This document shows, piece after piece, positions 23,705 through 31,865 of a DNA stretch of 48,480 nt. The stretch lies in contig CAYGPG010000013.1 in the NCBI GenBank assembly GCA_964351905.1, positions 1 through 48,480 of the forward strand, in the 5' to 3' direction. Each line of letters begins with the position of its first letter. Within the stretch, counting starts at the first letter, position 1. The stretch is from GCA-2708415 sp964351905. Its GTDB lineage: Bacteria; Pseudomonadota; Alphaproteobacteria; Micavibrionales; Micavibrionaceae. The notes under the pieces were generated by a model. That model was not told where the DNA came from. It made no database searches and was given only the letters and a program-made list of their open reading frames with translations. The position numbers were made by a program, and so were the translations under genes.

Positions 23705-25207
23705 TTAGTTTTTATAACGTCCCGCTAGCTCAATTGAATTTTCGGCGGCTTGGATGACGGCTTTGGCTTTGTTGCAGCTCTCTTGATATTCAAATTCTGG
23801 ATCACTGTCAGCGACGACGCCACCGCCCGCTTGGACGTAGACTTTACCGTCTTTGACGAGGGCGGTGCGGAGCGCGATACAGGTGTCTAAATCACCATTA
23901 CCATCCAAATAGCCAACGCAACCCGCATAGGTGCCACGGCGCACAGGCTCAAGCTCATCAATAATTTCCATGGCGCGAATTTTTGGCGCGCCGCTGACCG
24001 TTCCGTGGGGAAAGCCTGCAAAAAGAGCGTCTAAAGTATTTACGTTTTCTTTTAATTGCCCTTCTACATTTGAAACAATGTGCATTACGTGAGAGTATTT
24101 TTCTATAAAGAAGCTATCCGTTACTTCTACAGTCCCCATATCGGCAACTTTTCCAATGTCATTACGCCCTAAGTCAACTAACATCAAATGTTCAGCACGT
24201 TCTTTTGGATCAGCTAGCAAATCTTGCATCAACAAAATATCTTCTTCTTGGTTTTTACCGCGTTTGCGTGTTCCTGCAATGGGACGAACAGTCATAGTAT
24301 TGTCTCGAACTCTGACGAGAACTTCAGGACTAGACCCCACAAGCGCAAAATCATCAAAGTTGATGTAAAATAAGAACGGTGAGGGGTTTAGGCGGCGCAG
24401 CGAGCGATACAGATCAAACGCAGGCAAGTCATAATCCACACTGAAACGTTGTGACAAAACGCCCTGAAAAATATCACCCGCCAAAATATAGTCTTTAGCC
24501 TTATCGACCATGCCGTGGAATTCTTCACGCGTCAGGTTGCTCGATTGTTTTAACGGCGTCGTTAATTTTGTTTCATGATGAAGCGTTGACGGATCAATCG
24601 GGTTCATCAATTCATTATAAACCTTATCAAGCCGAGCAGTGGCGCGCGCATAAATATCTTCTGCGTTGTCCTTTGAGTTTTGAGCATGGTCACGAACAGG
24701 CGTGGTAATGCACATCATGTTTTTTACATTATCAAACAACACCATAATAGTGGGGCGCATCATAATGCTCTCAGGCAAATCCAAATCATTCGGATTATTG
24801 TCAGGAATATCCTCGATCAAACGAATGGTGTCATAGCCCATAAAGCCAAAAAGGCCGCTCGGTGACATCGGTGGCATATCTTCTGCCACAACATCGATTT
24901 TGCACGCTTCTAATTGCGCGCGCAAAGACTCCAAAGGGGCTTGCACGTCAACTTCATCATTAATGGTGACGGTTTTATCGGCATATTTCCAAATCAGGTC
25001 AGGATCAAGCCCAATGGCAGAATAACGCCCCAATGTCGCGCCCCCTTCCACAGATTCCAGCATAAGCGAGTAGGGTTTGTCTTTAGAGAGTTTTAGAAAT
25101 GCCGAAACAGTCGTTTCCAAATCCGCCGAAATCCATTGCCAAACAATCTGCGTTTTAGCTGCCTCAAAATGTTTTTTGAAATCTGTTAGGGCAGGGGAAT
25201 AGGTCAT
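23705..25207 (-). CDS. trpE: Anthranilate synthase component I
   Basis: Converts chorismate to anthranilate with ammonia from TrpG. The 500-residue chorismate-binding protein has the tryptophan-feedback element in SLMLESVEGGA near the N-terminus, then FQGVLSQRFSVDY, VRPIAGTRKRG, HLMLVDLGRNDIGKVA and HGTVSGAPKIRAMEII (Mg and chorismate site). It is the last gene of ppiD-cyclase-trpE and overlaps the cyclase stop by one base, so it should be translationally coupled. The presence of the LES element suggests normal feedback inhibition. Confidence 0.97.
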   Translation of the reverse strand: MTYSPALTDFKKHFEAAKTQIVWQWISADLETTVSAFLKLSKDKPYSLMLESVEGGATLGRYSAIGLDPDLIWKYADKTVTINDEVDVQAPLESLRAQLEACKIDVVAEDMPPMSPSGLFGFMGYDTIRLIEDIPDNNPNDLDLPESIMMRPTIMVLFDNVKNMMCITTPVRDHAQNSKDNAEDIYARATARLDKVYNELMNPIDPSTLHHETKLTTPLKQSSNLTREEFHGMVDKAKDYILAGDIFQGVLSQRFSVDYDLPAFDLYRSLRRLNPSPFLFYINFDDFALVGSSPEVLVRVRDNTMTVRPIAGTRKRGKNQEEDILLMQDLLADPKERAEHLMLVDLGRNDIGKVADMGTVEVTDSFFIEKYSHVMHIVSNVEGQLKENVNTLDALFAGFPHGTVSGAPKIRAMEIIDELEPVRRGTYAGCVGYLDGNGDLDTCIALRTALVKDGKVYVQAGGGVVADSDPEFEYQESCNKAKAVIQAAENSIELAGRYKN

Positions 25208-25824
25208 TAATTTACCTCCGCCACAACACGAACAGGCGCAGCATCTGCATCATATTTTGCGGGATAGGCGTGAACTGTAAAATCTTTATGTGGCTCTAAT
25301 AATTCTAACATCGTCATGTTTTCAATAATTAAAATATTGTTAGGTAGAAAAATTTTGTGAGTCACAAATTGTTCATCATCATCAGGACCTGCTGTGTCCA
25401 TTCCAATAATTGAAATTTCCTTTTTTACAAGATAGTCGGCTAAAGCTTTTGTGATTATAGGCCAACTTTTAAAATACTCCTCGTTACGATATTTTTTGTC
25501 CCATCCTGTCCAGATCAGAATGATATCGCCTCTTTTTATTGTTTTTTCTTCTAATAAGTCGATATCAATTTTGGCTTTGTTTCGTGCATCTATTAAAACA
25601 CCACGACCTTGAAAGTGCGAAATATCTATATCAGCAATTTTGTACCCGCCTTCGACCATATGGAGCGGGGCGTCCATATGCGTGCCTACATGCATACAGC
25701 TTTCAATTTTATAATCAGAAAACCCATCCTTTGAAATTTCACAACATTGATAAAGTTTAGAGCATGGATCGCCAGGGTAAACTGGCATATCGTCTGTAAA
25801 TGTGTGCGTTAGATCAATAAGCAT
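25207..25824 (-). CDS. Cyclase family protein (kynurenine formamidase-like)
   Basis: A metal-dependent hydrolase of the cyclase / arylformamidase superfamily. The 205 residues start MLIDLTHTFTDDMPVYPGD and hold the metal motif HVGTHMDAPLH (HxGTHxDxPxH, about residues 45-55), with GRGVLIDAR, IILIWTGWD, and GMDTAGPDDD further on. The best known relative, KynB, hydrolyses N-formylkynurenine in tryptophan breakdown; the family also includes unrelated activities, so the substrate is open. It is sandwiched between ppiD (one base apart) and trpE (one-base overlap). Its A/T-rich codon choice resembles the orphan genes more than trpE. Confidence 0.87.
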   Translation of the reverse strand: MLIDLTHTFTDDMPVYPGDPCSKLYQCCEISKDGFSDYKIESCMHVGTHMDAPLHMVEGGYKIADIDISHFQGRGVLIDARNKAKIDIDLLEEKTIKRGDIILIWTGWDKKYRNEEYFKSWPIITKALADYLVKKEISIIGMDTAGPDDDEQFVTHKIFLPNNILIIENMTMLELLEPHKDFTVHAYPAKYDADAAPVRVVAEVN

Positions 25825-25825
25825 A

Positions 25826-27721
25826 TTAATTTTGCGGCATGCCGTAGACTTCCCTTAGGACGGCATCATTGATTTTGACTTTATATTTTTCAGCCAGAGA
25901 ATTGATGTATTGATTAAAGAGCTCTTGAGATAAGTTCTCAGAAAGACGTTCTTGTATGTCCTCTATCTCTTTACTTTTATTTTCAATTTCTGGTAAGGCA
26001 CGCTCTGTTATCAATCCAACCATAAATCCTTCACTGGTCATTATCATAAGGGGCGTATTTATATCAGCGTTAAACATCTGGTTGATGTAGCTAAAATTAA
26101 GGGGCTTTTTCGGCTCTTCATTTTTTTTAAGGTTCTTATAGGTCTTAACGCTTAAACCGAGTTCTTTTGTCGCATCATCTAACGACGTTCCTTTTTCAAG
26201 CATTGCAAGAAGGTCTTCGGCGCGCGCACGGTTGCTTAATGCTTTTTGCTCCTTAATCCATTTATTCCTCAAATCATTTTTAACATTGTCATAGCTTTGA
26301 AATGATCTCGGTGTCACGCTATCAATATGCACTGTAATAAAGCGTCCATCTTCAAGTTCTATAACAGGGGAGGCCTCACCTTCGTTAAAGTCAAAGGCAT
26401 CTTCAAGGATACGTGCTTTGTCGCCTTGGTAATTTTTAAGAACATCTTTGTTATTCTTAGAAAAGCCGGCTTGATTAATATCTTCAAAAATTTCTGTTGT
26501 GAGACCAAGCTCTGTAACGACTTCATTAAACGCCGCACCACCTGCAAGCTGGTCATCCAACATGTTCGCCGTATCAATAAGATCATCTGAGAGTTGCTCT
26601 TGAAGAAGGTTATTTTTGATAGATTTCTTCACTTTTGCAAAAGGTGTTGTTTGCGGTGCGATGATGTCTTTTAGAATTAAAACATGGAAACCAAGCGATG
26701 TTTCAATAGGGCCAATAACGTCGCCTTTTTCAGCACTAAAAACGGGTCCCGCTACTTCTTCCAAAAGACCGCTTTCTGCAAATCCATTTTCGCCTAAATA
26801 AGCATCTTTGCTGCCAGTTACTGTTTGAACAGCCGCTTCTAAATTATCATTTTTAATGGCCTCAACGACTTTACTTGCTTCGTCTTGCGAAGATAAAACG
26901 GCTTGTTGCACTTTGCGTTGCTCCAGCTTCTTATAAGTATCAATGTTGTCATCATAGTAAGCTTGAAGATCATCTTCTATAATATTAACTTTATCTTCCA
27001 ACATTTCTTTTTTTAATGTCGCAATTGTAATGGAGCGACGTTCAGGGATGAGGAAAGCACTCTTATTTGCCTCATAATATTTCTCAAGCTGCATGTCTGT
27101 AGGGGATTCAATGTCTTTAACGTCTTCTGCATTTAAAATTGCAGTCTCAAAAGTTAAAGTTTCATTTTGAAATTGATATAACGCTTCGGCTTGCGGGTTA
27201 GATATATTCGCGGCGCTCTCTAGAACAGCATTTTGAAACAGACCATTGGCCATTTCCTGACGGATAGCATTTATAAATTCAGCTTCTGATATGCCTTGGG
27301 CGAAGAGGATTTGTCTCAAGGCTTCACTCTTACTTGTACCATTTTGGGCGAGTGGCTCTGCAAGCTTTGAAATTTGTGTGCGAACTGTATCGTCTCCAAC
27401 TAATAAACCAAGGTCTTGAGCTTCACGTGTAATAATTCGGGTTTGCACTTCGCTATTTAAAATTTGGTTTATAAGCCCGCGTGAGTATGCTTCTTGAGGC
27501 GTGATTTGCTGACGCGACAAGATGCGGCGCGCGGTACGGTCAAATTCAACCGTGCTGATTTCAATGCCCTTGCCTTTGGCAACATAGGCGTTGGAGACAC
27601 CACCACGGAAAAATCCACCAACATCCGTCAGCACCAATCCACCCACCGCCAAGGCCATAAAGCCAAGCAGTATGAATTTCAAAAATCCTGATTTTGCGCC
27701 GTCACGTAAGGCATTGAGCAT
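25826..27721 (-). CDS. ppiD: PpiD-like membrane-anchored peptidyl-prolyl isomerase
   Basis: A periplasmic folding factor anchored in the inner membrane near the Sec translocon. I use ATG 27721 (MLNALRDGAKSGFLKF), which has an AGAGGG site, rather than a TTG seven codons upstream. One membrane helix (about residues 13-35) precedes a SurA-N-like helical region (~40-240), a parvulin rotamase domain (~255-355, with GPIETSLGFHVLILKDI), and a second, degenerate rotamase-like region. The 631 residues match PpiD of other proteobacteria. Linkage to trpE is common in alphaproteobacteria; the cyclase gene has been placed between them. Confidence 0.93.
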   Translation of the reverse strand: MLNALRDGAKSGFLKFILLGFMALAVGGLVLTDVGGFFRGGVSNAYVAKGKGIEISTVEFDRTARRILSRQQITPQEAYSRGLINQILNSEVQTRIITREAQDLGLLVGDDTVRTQISKLAEPLAQNGTSKSEALRQILFAQGISEAEFINAIRQEMANGLFQNAVLESAANISNPQAEALYQFQNETLTFETAILNAEDVKDIESPTDMQLEKYYEANKSAFLIPERRSITIATLKKEMLEDKVNIIEDDLQAYYDDNIDTYKKLEQRKVQQAVLSSQDEASKVVEAIKNDNLEAAVQTVTGSKDAYLGENGFAESGLLEEVAGPVFSAEKGDVIGPIETSLGFHVLILKDIIAPQTTPFAKVKKSIKNNLLQEQLSDDLIDTANMLDDQLAGGAAFNEVVTELGLTTEIFEDINQAGFSKNNKDVLKNYQGDKARILEDAFDFNEGEASPVIELEDGRFITVHIDSVTPRSFQSYDNVKNDLRNKWIKEQKALSNRARAEDLLAMLEKGTSLDDATKELGLSVKTYKNLKKNEEPKKPLNFSYINQMFNADINTPLMIMTSEGFMVGLITERALPEIENKSKEIEDIQERLSENLSQELFNQYINSLAEKYKVKINDAVLREVYGMPQN

Positions 27722-27819
27722 TCTTTGTTTCCCTCTTTTCAAAAAAATCTTTAGGCACTATAAGGTTAGTAGGTACTAAGGGCAATATGGCTCTTTAGAA
27801 ATATCACGATTTACACAAT

Positions 27820-27883
27820 TGTCATCCCGACGCAGGTCGGGATCTGTAATGAAAAATGGATTCCGTCCTTCGACGGAATGACG
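27820..27883. repeat. GTCAT...ATGAC palindromic element upstream of tpiA
   Basis: Ends are TGTCAT (27820-27825) and ATGACG (27878-27883). Two internal hairpins: CCCGAC-GCAG-GTCGGG and ATTCCGTC-CTTC-GACGGAAT. It lies in the divergent space between ppiD and tpiA. Confidence 0.85.
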
Positions 27884-27898
27884 CCAAGCAAATAGCAG

Positions 27899-27923
27899 CC
27901 TTAGCGGGCTTGCCCGCCTGAGG
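27899..27923. repeat. GC-rich hairpin in the tpiA leader
   Basis: GCGGGC (27904-27909) and GCCCGC (27912-27917) are flanked by CCTTA and CTGAGG, which extend the stem with a bulge. It lies 14 bases before the tpiA ATG and could affect translation or be another repeat fragment. Confidence 0.6.
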
Positions 27924-27937
27924 TAGAAAGAAAAGAC

Positions 27938-28747
27938 ATGAAAAGATTAATCGCAGGGAACTGGAAAATGAATATGGATATGGCGGGCTCGTTAAAGCTC
28001 GCCTCTGATATTGTTGCAGGTCTCCAAGATCAATCTGATTTATTACAAGAAAACGAATTTCTGGTTTGTCCACCTTATTCCTACCTCGCGCCCGTGCAAA
28101 CAGAACTCAGCATGGCTGTGAATTTAGGAGCGCAAGACTGCTCACCGTTTGAAGGGACAGGGGCATATACAGGCGATATCTCTGCCACCATGCTCAAAGA
28201 CTTAAATTGTGACTATGTCATTTTAGGACATTCCGAACGCCGTGAATATTACGCGGAGAGCAACTTGATGGTGCAACAAAAAGCAACAATCGCCAATGCT
28301 GCAGGCTTAAAAACAATCATCTGCGTCGGTGAAACTGAGGCGCAGCGCGAAGCAGGCGAGCATTTGGAAATCGTTGAACAACAATTGGCTGGCTCCATAC
28401 CTTCTGGTGCAACCGCTGAAAACATGGTCATTGCCTATGAACCCGTCTGGGCGATTGGTACAGGGAAGGTAGCAACCATCGACGACATCACCGAAATGCA
28501 CGCCCATATTCGTGGCTTACTTAATAATAATTGCCTTCCCCGCGAAAGCGGGGACCTTAATGAAGGCGAAGAAGATTCCCGCTTGCGCGGGAAAAGCACC
28601 GGAGAGAGTATTCGAATTCTATATGGCGGCTCCGTCAAACCCGCCAACGCCAAAGAAATTTTCGCAGTGGAAAACGTCAACGGCGCGCTTATTGGCGGCG
28701 CAAGCCTAAAGGCCGATGACTTTATTGGGATTGCGAAGGCGGGTTAA
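27938..28747 (+). CDS. tpiA: Triosephosphate isomerase with a repeat-encoded loop insertion
   Basis: Interconverts dihydroxyacetone phosphate and glyceraldehyde 3-phosphate. Catalytic residues are all present: Lys in AGNWKMN, His in LGHSERREYY, Glu in AYEPVWAIGTGK, and the phosphate-binding LYGGSVKPANA. At 269 residues it is about 20 longer than the usual ~250. The extra part lies between helix 6 (AHIRGLL) and strand 7 (IRILYGG), is Arg/Glu/Ser/Gly-rich, and is encoded by a two-hairpin palindromic element (28534-28602). The insertion is in a surface loop outside the active site, so the enzyme is probably active. Ribosome binding site is weak. Confidence 0.95.
   Translation: MKRLIAGNWKMNMDMAGSLKLASDIVAGLQDQSDLLQENEFLVCPPYSYLAPVQTELSMAVNLGAQDCSPFEGTGAYTGDISATMLKDLNCDYVILGHSERREYYAESNLMVQQKATIANAAGLKTIICVGETEAQREAGEHLEIVEQQLAGSIPSGATAENMVIAYEPVWAIGTGKVATIDDITEMHAHIRGLLNNNCLPRESGDLNEGEEDSRLRGKSTGESIRILYGGSVKPANAKEIFAVENVNGALIGGASLKADDFIGIAKAG
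28534..28602. repeat. In-frame palindromic element inside tpiA
   Basis: Hairpin 1: CCCCGC (28538-28543), GAAA loop, GCGGGG (28548-28553). Hairpin 2: TTCCCGC (28576-28582), TTGC loop, GCGGGAA (28587-28593). The two-hairpin layout and the ends CCTTCCCCGC and GGGAAAAGCAC match the second insert in the deacetylase gene. There is no stop codon in the reading frame. Confidence 0.85.
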
Positions 28748-28757
28748 CTAACAAGAT

Positions 28758-28822
28758 TGTCATCCCGAGCGAAGTCGAGGGATCTTAGATTCCTCCATGC
28801 GCTTCGCTTAGTCGGAATGACA
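28758..28822. repeat. GTCAT...ATGAC palindromic element after tpiA
   Basis: Ends TGTCAT (28758-28763) and ATGACA (28817-28822). The left half reads CCCGAGCGAAGTCGAGGGAT, which is nearly identical to the left half of the element inside pdhC (39965-40059). It lies in the tpiA-secG gap. Confidence 0.9.
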
Positions 28823-28896
28823 AAAAATGGTGTTAGACGTTGTAACGCTAAAAAACCACTCGACATCTTCCTCAACCCCATTTAAAACTTCTTTTC

Positions 28897-29283
28897 ATGG
28901 AAACAGTCGTACTTATTATTCATCTTCTTCTTGCGCTCGGTATTATCGGGCTTGTTCTTCTTCAGCGTTCCGAAGGCGGTGGCCTTGGGATTGGTGGCGG
29001 TTCAGGCGGTATAGGCGGCGTGGCCTCTGCGGGGACAACGGCAAATGTTATGACACGTGCCACAGGGATGTTCGCCATAGCCTTCTTTTGTACCAGTTTA
29101 TTGCTAGCAGTTTTGGCGGGAACAAACACAAATTCATCAAGCCTGTTGGAAACTCTTGATAATCCGCCTGCGGCTGTTGACACATTGGATGAAACAAGCG
29201 ATAACAAACTCCCGAAAGCACAAGCTATCGGAAGCGATTCTCCAGAAAACACTTCCCAACCTTCTGCCCCTTTATCTGAATAA
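28897..29283 (+). CDS. secG: Preprotein translocase subunit SecG
   Basis: Small inner-membrane subunit of the SecYEG channel. The 128 residues start METVVLIIHLLLALG, with two membrane helices (about 3-23 and 55-75) separated by the typical VLLQRSEGGGLG and Gly-rich loop. A ~50-residue low-complexity Ser/Pro/Thr/Asp tail is longer than in E. coli SecG but common in alphaproteobacteria. The order tpiA-secG-pyrG is conserved in the class. Confidence 0.94.
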   Translation: METVVLIIHLLLALGIIGLVLLQRSEGGGLGIGGGSGGIGGVASAGTTANVMTRATGMFAIAFFCTSLLLAVLAGTNTNSSSLLETLDNPPAAVDTLDETSDNKLPKAQAIGSDSPENTSQPSAPLSE

Positions 29284-29303
29284 GATAAAGCATTGAAAAC
29301 ATT

Positions 29304-29373
29304 CGTCATTGCACGCTTTATGCGTGCAATCTATTTTGGTTTATGGTTTGCACGAACAAGGCGTGTAATGACG
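29304..29373. repeat. GTCAT...ATGAC palindromic element between secG and pyrG
   Basis: A 70-base element with ends CGTCAT (29304-29309) and ATGACG (29368-29373). The left half contains the hairpin TTGCACGC-TTTA-TGCGTGCAA. It ends 23 bases before the pyrG ATG and may separate secG from pyrG transcription. Confidence 0.85.
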
Positions 29374-29396
29374 AAATTATAAAGATTGATTATTTT

Positions 29397-31031
29397 ATGA
29401 CGCGTTTTATTTTTATTACTGGTGGTGTGGTATCAAGCTTGGGTAAGGGACTTGGCTCCGCCGCCCTCGGCGCATTGCTCCAATCCCGTGGATATAAAGT
29501 CCGCCTTTGTAAATTAGACCCCTATTTAAACGTCGATCCAGGCACCATGAGCCCCTTTCAACATGGCGAAGTCTTCGTCACCGATGATGGCGCGGAAACG
29601 GACCTTGATTTAGGGCATTATGAGCGTTTTACAGGCAACCCAGCTTGCCAAAATGACAACACAACCACAGGACGTATTTACACCGAAGTCCTCGCCAAAG
29701 AACGCCGTGGTGATTACTTGGGTGCAACCGTACAAGTCATTCCACACGTCACCAATGAAATCAAAGACTTCATCCGTGAAAAAGACGGCACAGCGGACTT
29801 TGTTTTATGCGAAGTCGGCGGAACCGTGGGCGATATCGAAAGCCTGCCGTTCATTGAGTCCTTACGCCAATTTGGCAATGAATTGGGGCGCGAGCGCGCA
29901 TTGTTCATTCACGTAACCTTATTGCCTTACATTCCTGCGGCAGGGGAGCTTAAGACCAAGCCCACACAACATAGTGTTAAAGAATTAATGGGCATGGGTA
30001 TTCGCCCGCGTATCCTGCTTTGTCGTGCAGATCGTGAAATTGACCAAGCCGATCTGAATAAAATCGCGCTATTTTGTAACATTGATGAAAACAAAGTCAT
30101 TCCCGCGCTTGATGCCTCAAGCATCTATGAAGTGCCGTTGAAATATCACGAAGTCGGCTTAGACACACAAGTTCTTGACGCTTTCGGTATTAAAGATGCG
30201 CCAAAGCCTGATTTAGAAAAATGGGAGCGTATTGTTCGCCGTATTAAAAACCCAGAAGGTGAAGTGACCATTGCGGTTGTTGGGAAATATACAAATTTAA
30301 ATGACAGCTACAAATCCCTCAACGAAGCCCTCACACATGGCGGTATTGCCAATAAGCATAAGGTGAATATCAAATTTGTTGAGGCCACATTATTTGATAA
30401 ATCCAACGATGATATTGCCCATGAATTGGATGGCGTGAACGGAATTCTTGTGCCGGGTGGCTTTGGCGAACGTGGCGCAGAAGGTAAAATCAAGGCCGCA
30501 AAATATGCGCGGGAGAAGAAAATTCCTTATTTCGGGATTTGCTTTGGCCTTCAAATGGCCGTACTTGAAGCCGCCCGTCATTTAGCAGGCGTTAAAAATG
30601 CCAATTCTACAGAATTCAGCGAAGATGGCGAACATGTGATTGGCCTTATGACCGAATGGACAAAGGGGAATGAGAAACAAAAACGCAGCCGTGAAGAAGA
30701 CTTAGGCGGCACCATGCGCCTTGGTGCGTTCCCAGCCAGCTTGAAGAAAGGCTCAAAAGTTGCTGATATATATGGACAAACTGAGATTTCAGAACGCCAC
30801 CGCCACAGATTCGAAGTCAACATTAATTATCGCGAAAAATTGGAAGAGGCAGGCTTTATTATGTCTGGTACGTCACCAGACGGCACACTCCCAGAAATCT
30901 GCGAACGCAACGACCATCCATGGTTTATCGGTGTGCAATATCATCCAGAACTCAAATCAAAACCGTTTGATCCGCACCCGTTATTTGTGAGCTTTATTGA
31001 GGCCGCTATTGAGCAAGGAAGATTGGTTTAG
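29397..31031 (+). CDS. pyrG: CTP synthase
   Basis: Makes CTP from UTP with glutamine. I start at ATG 29397 (MTRFIFITGGVVSSLGKG), which aligns with the family; earlier in-frame codons run into the palindromic element. The 544 residues consist of the amidoligase domain (PYLNVDPGTMSPFQHGEVFVTDDG read in parts, then KTKPTQHSVKELMGMGI) and the C-terminal class I amidotransferase with nucleophile Cys in YFGICFGLQMAV and His-Glu in VQYHPELKSKP. Length is the usual ~545. It supplies CTP for cdsA, ispDF and CMP-Kdo formation; kdsA lies downstream after an inserted orphan. Confidence 0.97.
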   Translation: MTRFIFITGGVVSSLGKGLGSAALGALLQSRGYKVRLCKLDPYLNVDPGTMSPFQHGEVFVTDDGAETDLDLGHYERFTGNPACQNDNTTTGRIYTEVLAKERRGDYLGATVQVIPHVTNEIKDFIREKDGTADFVLCEVGGTVGDIESLPFIESLRQFGNELGRERALFIHVTLLPYIPAAGELKTKPTQHSVKELMGMGIRPRILLCRADREIDQADLNKIALFCNIDENKVIPALDASSIYEVPLKYHEVGLDTQVLDAFGIKDAPKPDLEKWERIVRRIKNPEGEVTIAVVGKYTNLNDSYKSLNEALTHGGIANKHKVNIKFVEATLFDKSNDDIAHELDGVNGILVPGGFGERGAEGKIKAAKYAREKKIPYFGICFGLQMAVLEAARHLAGVKNANSTEFSEDGEHVIGLMTEWTKGNEKQKRSREEDLGGTMRLGAFPASLKKGSKVADIYGQTEISERHRHRFEVNINYREKLEEAGFIMSGTSPDGTLPEICERNDHPWFIGVQYHPELKSKPFDPHPLFVSFIEAAIEQGRLV

Positions 31032-31038
31032 TTTTTTA

Positions 31039-31067
31039 TTGACATAACTTATGTTTTGATTAATTTA
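31039..31067 (+). promoter_or_regulatory. Promoter of the oxygenase-like orphan
   Basis: TTGACA (31039-31044) with the extended TTGACATAACTTAT context shared with the promoter at 1100-1128. The -10 is weaker: TAATTT (31061-31066, 16-base spacer) is the best fit. About 28 bases of leader precede the ATG at 31095. Confidence 0.6.
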
Positions 31068-31094
31068 CCCTGTAGAAAAAATTATAGGGTATAT

Positions 31095-31808
31095 ATGTCA
31101 ATTCACGATAAGTTACTTCAATTTCAGGTCAATGCCTTATCTATGGGTATTATTGATTCTGCTGTTTCTCCAAATGCTATATCTTTTGATGTGCCATTAT
31201 CGGAGCCTTTTAATCGTAAATTTGAAGGTTTTGCAAGCTTGGGCATAGTTCCAAATGCAGATGACTTGGATAAAACGCCCATTTTAACCGATTTAGAAAA
31301 TTACACCTTAAAATTTGCTGAAAGTGATACGATAACTATTCCTAATGGTGCAGAATTACTATTGCCTGCCATTCAAATGGCTACAGCATATGAAGTAAAA
31401 CATAGTAGTCGTTTGTTCCACAAGGAAGCAACGCTTCATGTGCGAGAGCATACTGTTTATGAAGATAAGCCTGCGCCTGATCTGCATCGTGACCCACCTA
31501 AGCCTATATTGCGTTGTATGCAAAACACCTACGTATTTACGAGTACGAAGCCAACAGAATTTCCATTTGCGGATAGGCAGCCAGAACCATATGAAATGAT
31601 TTGCTTCACATCAGGCGCACCACACCGAACCCCTGAAATAAGGTTAGAAGATCCAAACACACCATTAAGGCGACTATTCGTTGGTGTGACATTTCATTAC
31701 ATGCCACCAGCTATGCGTGATAAAATGATTAAACCCCAATTTGGCTGGGAAGACGTACGCACTCAACAAAGCAGAGATTACAATCCTTTAGATGTATTTG
31801 GCGTTTAA
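31095..31808 (+). CDS. Orphan protein, possible 2-oxoglutarate/Fe(II) oxygenase-like fold
   Basis: I do not recognise a named family. The start at ATG 31095 (MSIHDKLLQF) has an AGGG site; 237 residues. The C-terminal half fits the pattern of Fe(II)/2-oxoglutarate oxygenases: H131-R-D133 in DLHRDPPK, strands such as NTYVFTSTKPTEF, then EMICFTSGAPHRTP with H177, and Arg residues near 192 in LRRLFVGVTFHY. That gives the HxD...H plus downstream Arg order, with 44 residues between Asp and the second His. This is inference from motif order, not a confirmed homology. The gene is monocistronic, has its own TTGACATAA promoter, and separates pyrG from kdsA, which are normally adjacent. Confidence 0.65.
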   Translation: MSIHDKLLQFQVNALSMGIIDSAVSPNAISFDVPLSEPFNRKFEGFASLGIVPNADDLDKTPILTDLENYTLKFAESDTITIPNGAELLLPAIQMATAYEVKHSSRLFHKEATLHVREHTVYEDKPAPDLHRDPPKPILRCMQNTYVFTSTKPTEFPFADRQPEPYEMICFTSGAPHRTPEIRLEDPNTPLRRLFVGVTFHYMPPAMRDKMIKPQFGWEDVRTQQSRDYNPLDVFGV

Positions 31809-31865
31809 ATAAATCTTCGATAAATATTGATTTTACTTCAGCTTAGTTTGCGTTAAAACAGTCCC

